NCBI GenBank assembly: GCA_964392615.1 | Contig: CAYMRB010000348.1 | Span: 1 to 11,055, forward strand | Length of the DNA: 11,055 bases | DNA from: CAYMRB01 sp964392615 | GTDB lineage: Bacteria > Planctomycetota > UBA8108 | Direction of reading: 5' to 3' | In this document: positions 1 to 5,240 of the stretch, in pieces | Position numbering within the stretch: the stretch's first letter is position 1 | Layout: each line of letters begins with the position of its first letter | Notes under the pieces: model-generated | Seen by the model: only the letters and a program-made list of their open reading frames with translations | Told to the model about the DNA's origin: nothing | Database searches by the model: none | Translations under genes and position numbers: made by a program

Positions 1-944
1 TCAAGAAGGAGAAGCAGGAGATCTCGCTCGGCATGAAGCAGGTCGAGGTCAATCCGTGGACCCTGGTCGCCGAGAAGTACCCGATCGGCTCGATCATCGA
101 GGGCAAGGTCCGCAACCTGACGAACTACGGCGCGTTCGTCGAGCTCGAGGATGGCATCGACGGCCTGCTGCACGTCGCCGACATGTCGTGGACCCGCAAG
201 GTCATCCACCCGAACGAGATGGTCAAGAAGGGCGACACGGTCCGTGCCGTCGTGCTGCAGGTCGACCAGGAGCGCAAGCGCATCGCGCTCGGCCTCAAGC
301 AGCTCGATGAGGATCCGTGGGACGAGAAGATCCCGGATCGCTACCAGGTCGGCAGCGTCGTCGTCGGCAACGTCACGAAGATCACGAACTTCGGCGTGTT
401 CGTGAAGCTCGAGGACGAGCTCGAGGGGCTGCTCCACATCTCGGAGCTGTCGGAGCACAAGGTCGCGTCGGCCGAGGACGTCGTCAACGTCGACGAGCGC
501 CTCGCGGTGCGGATTATCCGCGTCGACCCCGAGAACCGGAAGATCGGCCTCAGCCTCAAGGACGTCACGGAGGAGCAGGCCGAGGTCGCGATCGCCGACT
601 ACGAGGAGCGCATGGCCGCAAAGGCGGCTGCCGAAGGCGAGAAGAAGGCTGACGAGCCCGCTGCAGCGTCCGGCGAGTCGCCCGCGGCCGAGGCCGAAGC
701 TCCTGCAGCCGAAGAGGCGCCGGCAGCCGAAGAGGCTCCTGCAGCCGAAGAGGCTCCCGCGGCCGAAGAGGCTCCTGCAGCCGAAGAGGCTCCTGCAGCC
801 GAAGAGGCTCCGCCGGCAGCCGAAGAGGCTCCTGCAGCCGAAGAGGCCCCCGCGGCAGCCGAAGCTCCCGCGGCCGAGGAGCCGGCCCCGGCGCCGGAAG
901 GCGACGAAGCGTCGGGCGACGGCGCCGAGAAACCGGCGGAGTGA
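1..944 (+). CDS. rpsA: 30S ribosomal protein S1, C-terminal part (5' end outside window)
   Basis: S1 binds mRNA and helps load it on the 30S subunit. The reading frame is open from the window edge (first full codon at base 3), so only about 313 C-terminal residues are seen. The fragment opens with the end of one S1 repeat (ISLGMKQ then NPW, the usual inter-repeat linker). Two full S1 OB-fold repeats follow: about bases 78-302 (GKVRNLTNYGAFVEL, GLLHVADMSW, IALGLKQ, DPW) and 342-566 (GNVTKITNFGVFVKL, GLLHISELS, IGLSLKDV). The rest, about 125 residues, is a low-complexity Ala/Glu/Pro tail with APAAEE repeats and no aromatic residues after the first part. Linked S1 repeats with LKQ...DPW linkers are the signature of S1 rather than of PNPase or RNase E. 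The tail is longer and more repetitive than the short end of E. coli S1. It is probably disordered; its role is unknown. A strong hairpin follows the stop. Confidence 0.92.
   Translation, partial: KKEKQEISLGMKQVEVNPWTLVAEKYPIGSIIEGKVRNLTNYGAFVELEDGIDGLLHVADMSWTRKVIHPNEMVKKGDTVRAVVLQVDQERKRIALGLKQLDEDPWDEKIPDRYQVGSVVVGNVTKITNFGVFVKLEDELEGLLHISELSEHKVASAEDVVNVDERLAVRIIRVDPENRKIGLSLKDVTEEQAEVAIADYEERMAAKAAAEGEKKADEPAAASGESPAAEAEAPAAEEAPAAEEAPAAEEAPAAEEAPAAEEAPAAEEAPPAAEEAPAAEEAPAAAEAPAAEEPAPAPEGDEASGDGAEKPAE
699..881 (+). repeat. In-frame 18-bp tandem repeat coding APAAEE in the S1 tail
   Basis: Ten head-to-tail units, consensus GCTCCTGCAGCCGAAGAG. Units start at 699, 717, 735, 753, 771, 789, 807 (21 bp, one extra codon), 828, 846 and 864. 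Several copies (699, 735, 771, 789, 828) are identical at the DNA level; others differ in third positions (CCG, CCC, GCG). The unit length is a multiple of three, so copy changes keep the frame. Identical copies suggest recent expansion or slippage. Confidence 0.93.
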
Positions 945-949
945 GCACG

Positions 950-965
950 ACCCGCGATCGCGGGT
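950..965. repeat. 16-bp perfect palindrome after rpsA
   Basis: ACCCGCGATCGCGGGT is a perfect palindrome 5 nt after the rpsA stop. It contains GCGATCGC. It has no loop, so it is a poor RNA hairpin, and it could be a protein-binding site or chance in GC-rich DNA. It lies just before a much stronger hairpin. Confidence 0.4.
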
Positions 966-979
966 GAGAACCACGCATG

Positions 980-1021
980 GCGCGGCGGCGCGGCGGTCGA
1001 GAGGCCGTCGCGCCGCCGCGC
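980..1021 (+). terminator. Strong GC hairpin, probable rpsA transcription terminator
   Basis: Arms 980-996 and 1005-1021 pair over 17 bp with a single G-U pair; the loop is 8 nt (TCGAGAGG). There is no clear run of T after it (TGTCGTTGA follows), so it is not a classic rho-independent terminator, but such hairpins without a T tract are common in GC-rich genomes. It sits 35 nt past the rpsA stop and just before a new promoter, which fits an end-of-transcript role. Confidence 0.6.
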
Positions 1022-1026
1022 TGTCG

Positions 1027-1054
1027 TTGAGGGGGGCGGGGTTCCGGGTACAAT
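1027..1054 (+). promoter_or_regulatory. Sigma-70-type promoter for the 1207-2565 gene
   Basis: TTGAGG (1027-1032), a 16-nt spacer, then TACAAT (1049-1054). Both boxes are close to consensus and stand out in GC-rich DNA. Transcription would start near 1061, giving a leader of about 145 nt. No experimental support; seen by eye only. Confidence 0.55.
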
Positions 1055-1102
1055 GGCCTCCGCAGCCCCTTTCCCGACGGATTGTCCGCAGTCGTATCTC
1101 AG

Positions 1103-1189
1103 GGCTTCTGGGCTGTCGAAGTGTTCAGGAGCCTCGTCGCGATGGTCGACGACACGACGGGCCGACTCCTGCAAGTCGGCAGCGTGTCG
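1103..1189 (+). promoter_or_regulatory. Structured 5' leader with two hairpins
   Basis: Hairpin 1: 1103-1110 (GGCTTCTG) pairs with 1126-1133 (CAGGAGCC), 8 bp with one G-U, loop 15 nt. Hairpin 2 has an outer stem 1150-1156 (CGACACG) with 1183-1189 (CGTGTCG). Its inner stem is 1161-1167 (GCCGACT) with 1174-1180 (AGTCGGC), and its apical loop is CCTGCA. Both lie between the predicted transcription start and the ATG at 1207, and the ATG has no obvious Shine-Dalgarno sequence. I recognise no known riboswitch, tmRNA, SRP RNA or 6S motif here. The leader may control translation, or the folds may be chance in GC-rich sequence. Confidence 0.4.
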
Positions 1190-1206
1190 ATAATCCCTGC
1201 CGCGTC

Positions 1207-2565
1207 ATGAACCGAGCCACACAGATTCGCATCGTCGCCGGCGTCTGCGTCGCCGGTATCGTGGTGCTCGCCGAGACACTGCGACCGACCGCGTCCGCGG
1301 ACGGCCGATCACGAGCCCGCGACCTCGCTGGGCAATCGGTGGGATCCACGACGACGGAAGAGCCGCCGAACGCGCCGCGTCTGCAGCCGGCGGTGGCGCG
1401 TGCGCTGAAGCGGCTCCTCTCGGAGAGAGCGGCCGATCAGACGGCCGGGACGCGCGCTTTGAGGAAGATCGGGGTCGAAGCGATTCCCGAGCTTCGCGCG
1501 TGGTTGCGACACGAGGGGCGTCGCCTCGAGCGCGTGCGCCTGATCCTCGATCAATTGGTCGCCGACCTGGGAGAGGCGCGACCGCCGGTGGAGCCGCTGA
1601 CGCGCGACTTCTCGGCCGAGGAATACTTCCGGCGCAAGCTCGAGCACGCGCGGATCCACCTGCGAGCGGGACGCTACAAGAAAGCCCGGGAGATCGCGGC
1701 GTCGATCCTCGAGCTCGATCCAGGATCGCCGCTGAAGTTCCCGCTCACCCGCCTGGTTCGCGAATGCCGCGAACGCATGATGCAGCGCAAGCTCGAGCCT
1801 CGCGTCGATGTCGGCCAGCTCGTCTACGAGGTCGGCGACGAGCCGGAGGTGTGGTTTCGGCTGTACAACCGATCGCCAGGCGTCGCGCGCGTGTCGATCC
1901 AGTCGGGCGTCGTCGGCGAGCTCTACATCGAGGCGGAGCGGCGCTATCAATTCGGCAACGGAGCCGAGAGCAAGGATCGCCTGCCTCTGCGAATCGATGA
2001 CCGGGCGTCGATGCTCGTCCTGCAACCGGGCGAGTTCTGGGAGCATCGCATCCTGGATCCCGGCGTCGTTCGCGTCTTGCAGGACCTCCCGCTGCGCGAA
2101 TTCGTCGGTCGCTGCAAATTCCGCGCGACGTTTCGGCCGACGCAGTGGGAGATCGAGGACGAGGAGGACAGCAACATCCCGCTGACGACGCGGTCGGCGG
2201 AGTTCTGGGTCGTCCCTCCAGGCAAGCGTCTCGCGTTCGAAGACCCCGTACGACGCCTGACGACCGCGACCTTGCTGCGCCGCGGCGAGGATTTCCTCAT
2301 CGCCGGTTGGTTCAGCGTCTGGGCGGGCGAGAAGGACCGCGAGCTCAACGGCCGCCTCGTCGATCGTCTCGTGTCGAGCCTCTCGGAGGTGCCGCCCGAG
2401 CTGCAACGGCTCACCGGCGAGTTCCTGCGCTCGGCGACGGGGAGGCGGTTCGACAAGCCGGACGAATGGGTCGCGTGGTGGACGAAGGAGAAAGCCAGCA
2501 GCGCGGAGACGAAGGGCGGGGCGGTCGACAAGGCCGTTTGGGGCGACCTCGAGCCGCTGGAGTGA
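1207..2565 (+). CDS. Unrecognised exported or membrane-anchored protein with TPR/HEAT-like helices
   Basis: 452 residues. The frame stays open upstream to 964, but ATG 1207 is chosen because it gives a clean N-terminal signal: MNRATQIR, then a hydrophobic core at residues 9-22 (IVAGVCVAGIVVLA). The polypeptide should therefore be exported, or held by one membrane helix. Residues 61-105 are helical and HEAT-like (ALRKIGVEAIPELRAWL). Residues 138-172 look like one TPR unit (HARIHLRAGRYKKAREIAASI, ending ELDP). Residues 200-340 seem beta-rich. Residues 345-430 are helical and end in TGRRFDKPDEWVAWW, like the C-terminal motif of HEAT-repeat proteins I associate with planctomycetes. No catalytic motif is seen. 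The gene has its own promoter and structured leader and converges on purN. Function is not known; a scaffold or binding role in the envelope is a guess. Confidence 0.75.
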   Translation: MNRATQIRIVAGVCVAGIVVLAETLRPTASADGRSRARDLAGQSVGSTTTEEPPNAPRLQPAVARALKRLLSERAADQTAGTRALRKIGVEAIPELRAWLRHEGRRLERVRLILDQLVADLGEARPPVEPLTRDFSAEEYFRRKLEHARIHLRAGRYKKAREIAASILELDPGSPLKFPLTRLVRECRERMMQRKLEPRVDVGQLVYEVGDEPEVWFRLYNRSPGVARVSIQSGVVGELYIEAERRYQFGNGAESKDRLPLRIDDRASMLVLQPGEFWEHRILDPGVVRVLQDLPLREFVGRCKFRATFRPTQWEIEDEEDSNIPLTTRSAEFWVVPPGKRLAFEDPVRRLTTATLLRRGEDFLIAGWFSVWAGEKDRELNGRLVDRLVSSLSEVPPELQRLTGEFLRSATGRRFDKPDEWVAWWTKEKASSAETKGGAVDKAVWGDLEPLE

Positions 2566-2583
2566 AGAGGGCTACCAGGGACT

Positions 2584-2606
2584 ACCGGCGGCACCCGTGA
2601 GCCGGT
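2584..2606. terminator. Hairpin between convergent genes, possible two-way terminator
   Basis: ACCGGC (2584-2589) pairs with GCCGGT (2601-2606), with an inner CAC/GTG stem (2592-2594 and 2597-2599). It lies in the 53-bp gap where the 1207-2565 gene and purN meet tail to tail, so it could serve both strands. There is no T tract on either side, so the call is weak. Confidence 0.3.
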
Positions 2607-2618
2607 CCGGTCAGCGGC

Positions 2619-3233
2619 CTACGCCGGCGCGATGACCGCGCGCTCACCCTCGACTCGCACGCGCCCTGCGAGGCACAGCCGCAACGCCTCGGGGTAGGCG
2701 ACGCACTCCTGTTCGAAGACGCGCGCGGCGAGCGTGTCCGGCGTGTCGTCCGGCTCGACCGGTACGACGCGTTGGACGAGGATCGGCCCGTGGTCGTACT
2801 GATCGTCGACCATGTGCACCGTGCAGCCGCTGAACTTGGCGCCGGCCGCGATGACCGCCTCGTGCACGCGCGAGCCGAAATACCCCTTGCCGCCGAACGC
2901 CGGGAGAAGCGCGGGGTGGATGTTCAGGACGCGGCCGACGAACGGCTCGGGCACGTCGAGGAAGCGGATGAAGCCGGCGAGCGCGACCCAGTCGACGCGG
3001 GCCTCGTCGAGAATCCTCCAGATTCGCGTCGAGAAGTCGTCCTTGTGGTCGCGGAAGTCGACGACCTCCGTCGGGATGCCGAGCTCGCGCGATCGCTCGA
3101 TGCCGCCGCATGCGGCGTGGCTCGAGATCGCGACCGGTATCTCGGCGTCGAGCGATCCGTCGGTGATGCAGTGCGCCAGGTTGACCAGCGTCCGGCCGCC
3201 GCCAGAGAACAGAACTCCGATGCGCGCGCTCAC
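2619..3233 (-). CDS. purN: Phosphoribosylglycinamide formyltransferase (GAR transformylase)
   Basis: PurN moves a formyl group from 10-formyl-tetrahydrofolate to GAR in purine synthesis, in the cytosol. 204 residues, normal for the family (E. coli 212). The nucleotide loop is FSGGGRTL (residues 9-16, where others have SGxGSNL). Other motifs are ALAGFIRFL (84-92), NIHPALLP (104-111) and DHGPI (147-151). By comparison with E. coli N106/H108/D144 the catalytic residues are N104, H106 and D147. After NIHPALLP comes GGKGYFGSRVHEAV, the GGKG loop form seen in some bacterial PurNs rather than the PGLHTH form of E. coli. The start is GTG at 3233, not an upstream one: a strong GAGGAG (3241-3246) lies 7 nt before it and family homology begins there. 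It is downstream of clpP with a 65-bp gap holding a hairpin. Confidence 0.95.
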   Translation of the reverse strand: MSARIGVLFSGGGRTLVNLAHCITDGSLDAEIPVAISSHAACGGIERSRELGIPTEVVDFRDHKDDFSTRIWRILDEARVDWVALAGFIRFLDVPEPFVGRVLNIHPALLPAFGGKGYFGSRVHEAVIAAGAKFSGCTVHMVDDQYDHGPILVQRVVPVEPDDTPDTLAARVFEQECVAYPEALRLCLAGRVRVEGERAVIAPA

Positions 3234-3266
3234 ATCCCCTCTCCTCACCGGTAGTCTTGCGGTCCG

Positions 3267-3291
3267 CCGGTCCGTCACGCGGACGGACCGG
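3267..3291 (-). terminator. Hairpin between clpP and purN
   Basis: CCGGTCCGTC (3267-3276) and GACGGACCGG (3282-3291) form a perfect 10-bp stem with a 5-nt loop. On the minus strand it begins 8 nt after the clpP stop. No T run follows. It may be a partial terminator, or it may protect the 3' end of clpP mRNA and so set clpP and purN levels apart. I see no clear promoter between it and the purN start. Confidence 0.5.
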
Positions 3292-3298
3292 AGGAGGT

Positions 3299-4000
3299 TC
3301 AGACGATCACGTCGTCGAGGCTCGTGACGATGCGTCCGATGAGGCCGTAGTCGAGGGCCTCCTCGGCGCTCATCCAGTAGTCGCGGTCGGTGTCCTTCTC
3401 GACCTGCTCGACCGGACGGCCGCACTCCGAAGCGATCAGCTCGTTCGCGCGATGGCGCAGCTTGATGATCTCCTCGGCGGTGATCTCGATATCGGACGAT
3501 CGGCCACGGCCGCCGCCGGAGGGCTGGTGGATCATGATCCGAGCGCTCGGCAATGCAACGCGACGCTCCTTGGGAGCTCCGAGGATCAGGATCGTGCCGG
3601 CGCTGGCGTTGAGGCCGAGGCACACGCAGTACACCGGCGCGCGGATGAACTTCAGGATGTCGTAGATCGCGAAGCCGTCGTCCGCCGAGCCGCCGGGCGT
3701 GTTCACGTACAGCTTGATCGGGTCGCTCGATTGCGAGTCGAGCCACAGGAGGCTGCCGAGAATGCGCTGCGTGAGCTTCGGCGACACCTCTTCGGAGATG
3801 ACGACCGTGCGCTCCTTCTTGAGGAGATCGAGGCCGATCGGCGACATCTTCTCCTTCTTGTCGTCGTCGCCGTTCTCGTCGTCGTCGTCATCGTCGTCCA
3901 GACGGAGAATCGGCTGCTCCGGCGGGAGCGGGGCCCGCTGCTCGAGAAGGTCGGGGAGAGTCGTCGCGAACGGATCCAGGGTCGTGTCGTCTCGATTCAT
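3299..4000 (-). CDS. clpP: ATP-dependent Clp protease proteolytic subunit, with acidic N-terminal extension
   Basis: ClpP is the serine peptidase chamber that degrades proteins fed by ClpX or ClpA/ClpC. 233 residues from ATG 4000. An in-frame GTG at 4033 is the other possible start, with a TGA just upstream of it; neither has a clear Shine-Dalgarno. The peptidase core runs from about residue 52: ERTVVISEEVSPKLTQRI, then KLYVNTPGG (96-104). The triad by alignment is S133 (NASAG), H158 (MIHQPSGG) and D203 (EKDTDRD). The serine motif differs from the usual AASMG: N at -2 and A after the Ser. The N-terminus is about 50 residues before the core, much longer than the short propeptide of most ClpPs, and includes seven Asp in a row then DENGDDDKKEK (35-51). 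Many bacteria with such variants carry a second clpP elsewhere; none is in this window, nor is clpX. The gene is followed by a hairpin and purN. Confidence 0.93.
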   Translation of the reverse strand: MNRDDTTLDPFATTLPDLLEQRAPLPPEQPILRLDDDDDDDENGDDDKKEKMSPIGLDLLKKERTVVISEEVSPKLTQRILGSLLWLDSQSSDPIKLYVNTPGGSADDGFAIYDILKFIRAPVYCVCLGLNASAGTILILGAPKERRVALPSARIMIHQPSGGGRGRSSDIEITAEEIIKLRHRANELIASECGRPVEQVEKDTDRDYWMSAEEALDYGLIGRIVTSLDDVIV

Positions 4001-4051
4001 GTCTCGGGCCGCCAGCGGCGAGCTCCTCTTCACAGGTTTTTCGGAATGGGA

Positions 4052-4115
4052 CCGGGTGCGTCAGCCCGGATGAAGACCTTTGATATATCGTCCCTCCGAC
4101 GGGGGATTGCAAAGG
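4052..4115 (-). promoter_or_regulatory. Possible clpP promoter and leader (AT-rich patch, inverted repeats)
   Basis: This 126-bp gap between the YggU gene and clpP holds the only AT-rich patch nearby. On the minus strand TTGCAA (4107-4112) is followed after 19 nt by TATATC (4082-4087), or after 17 nt by GATATA (4084-4089). The patch is framed by the inverted repeat CCTTTG (4077-4082) and CAAAGG (4110-4115), and contains the palindrome GATATATC (4082-4089). A small stem CCGGG/CCCGG (4052-4056, 4065-4069) would sit in the leader. No CIRCE (HrcA) or CtsR-type operator is seen. Box matches are only partial, so this is tentative. Confidence 0.35.
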
Positions 4116-4126
4116 GATTTCGCGCT

Positions 4127-4474
4127 TCACCGGCCCGGTAGGGCGTTCCGTACACGTTCGGCGAGCTCCGCCGCGTTGACGCCCTCGACGAGCAGCTGCT
4201 TATCGCGCGATGTCGAGCCGGAACGGACCGAGAGCTGCGAGCGCCGCAACCCGAGCGCTTTCGCGAGCACGCGGATGATCGCCTGGTTCGCCTTGCCGCG
4301 CTCCGGCGCCGCGCAGACCGCGACCTTCAACGCGTTCGCGTGCAGCCCGGCCACGCGGTCGCGCGACGCGCCGGGAGCCGCGCGCACTCGCAGCAGCGCG
4401 CCCTCCTCCCGCGCGGTGATCTCCGGCAGCTCCGAGGGCTCGGAGGCCGACGGCTCGGTCGGCAAGGGCGTCAT
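4127..4474 (-). CDS. DUF167 / YggU family protein
   Basis: 115 residues; the family is usually about 100 residues and its biochemical role is not known. The conserved core starts near residue 25: LLRVRAAPGASRDRVAG, then VCAAPERGKANQAIIRVLAKALG, then SVRSGSTSRDKQLLVEG. These are the typical KVxPxAS-, APPxGKAN- and GxxSRxK-like motifs of DUF167. The first 24 residues are Pro/Glu/Ser-rich and not conserved. Its ATG overlaps the yggS stop (ATGA, 4 nt), which points to translational coupling. In E. coli, yggS and yggU are linked with yggT between them; here the membrane protein YggT is missing and the two genes are joined directly. Confidence 0.9.
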   Translation of the reverse strand: MTPLPTEPSASEPSELPEITAREEGALLRVRAAPGASRDRVAGLHANALKVAVCAAPERGKANQAIIRVLAKALGLRRSQLSVRSGSTSRDKQLLVEGVNAAELAERVRNALPGR

Positions 4475-5220
4475 GAGGCCTCGTAGAGGGCCGATCCGAC
4501 GCGTACCACCGTCGCCCCCTCCTCGATCGCGACTTCGAAGTCGGCGCTCATGCCCATCGAGAGCCCGGCGTCGGCCGGCAAGAGACCCCGACCGACCGCG
4601 TCGTCCCGCAGCCGCCGGAGCGTACGAAACGCGGGGCGAGCGTTCTCGGGATCGGCGTCGTAGCGCGCCATTCCCATCAGCCCGCGACAGCGCGGGGCGA
4701 GAGTCGGGGACTCGGCGATCACCTCGAGAAGCGATGGCAGCGCGTCCGGAGTCAGCCCCGTTTTCTGCGCCTCGCCGGAGATGTTGACCTCGACCCAGAG
4801 GTCGAATGACGCGGCGTCGCGAGCCTCGAGGCGCGTTTCGAGCTCGCGCGCCAGGCGCTCGGAGTCGAGCGCGTGAAACGCCTGGAACTCGTCGATGACA
4901 CGCCGGGCCTTGTTGCGCTGCAAGTGCCCTATGAAGTGGAAGCGGGCACCTTCGAGGTCGTCGAGCGTCGCGATCTTCGGAAGGGCCTGCTGCACGCGAT
5001 TCTCGCCGAAGTCGCGCACGCCGAGCTCCCAGAGCAGCCGGACGACATCGGCGTCGACGTACTTCGATACGACGAGGAGCAGCACGTCTCCGGCGTCGCG
5101 CCCGGCGCGCAGGGCGGCGTCGGCCACCGCGTCACGACAGGAGCGCAGATTGCGTTCGAGCCGCGCGCGAGGGGCGTCGCCCAGATTCTCGAGGGTACGA
5201 AGTTGCAGCGAAGGGGGCAT
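4471..5220 (-). CDS. yggS: YggS / PLPBP family pyridoxal phosphate homeostasis protein
   Basis: 249 residues. The family is a one-domain TIM-barrel PLP-binding protein without known enzyme activity that keeps free PLP balanced, in the cytosol. The PLP lysine is K53 in LLVVSKYV. Other family motifs are FGENRVQQ (71-78), FHFIGHLQRNK (94-104), VEVNISGEAQKTG (143-155), GLMGM (180-184), and LSMGMSADFEVAIEEG (220-235) followed by VRVGSALYE. ATG 5220 is used; the frame runs open far upstream inside dnaE, but family homology starts only after residue 10. The start lies 20 nt after the dnaE stop with no clear Shine-Dalgarno, and the stop overlaps the next gene. Co-transcription with dnaE is likely. 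Confidence 0.95.
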   Translation of the reverse strand: MPPSLQLRTLENLGDAPRARLERNLRSCRDAVADAALRAGRDAGDVLLLVVSKYVDADVVRLLWELGVRDFGENRVQQALPKIATLDDLEGARFHFIGHLQRNKARRVIDEFQAFHALDSERLARELETRLEARDAASFDLWVEVNISGEAQKTGLTPDALPSLLEVIAESPTLAPRCRGLMGMARYDADPENARPAFRTLRRLRDDAVGRGLLPADAGLSMGMSADFEVAIEEGATVVRVGSALYEAS

Positions 5221-5240
5221 GACCGGGCCGATAGGGACTG

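Noticed and set aside
699..881. Tandem repeat considered as a CRISPR array
   Set aside because: Units are adjacent with no spacers, and they are in frame inside the S1 gene.
565..1174. Minus-strand open frames opposite the S1 tail (Ala/Ser- or Leu/Arg/Pro-rich)
   Set aside because: They come from reading the 18-bp repeat backwards, which cannot give stops; no start signal or domain supports them.
964..1206. A longer start (964) for the unrecognised exported protein
   Set aside because: It would run through the terminator hairpin and the promoter, and put about 80 Arg-rich residues before a clean signal sequence.
1061..1206. Leader considered as 4.5S, 6S, tmRNA or tRNA gene
   Set aside because: None of the conserved sequence motifs I know for these RNAs is visible and the stems do not form their known shapes.
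1309..2406. A minus-strand open frame of 365 codons opposite the 1207-2565 gene
   Set aside because: The plus-strand gene has a promoter, a signal sequence and coherent domains; the minus-strand product is Arg/Leu-rich without a motif. As the plus gene is itself unrecognised, this rejection is less firm than the others.
3257..4141. A plus-strand open frame of 294 codons across clpP
   Set aside because: It is antisense to clpP, whose catalytic residues and motifs are clear, and its sequence has no domain character.
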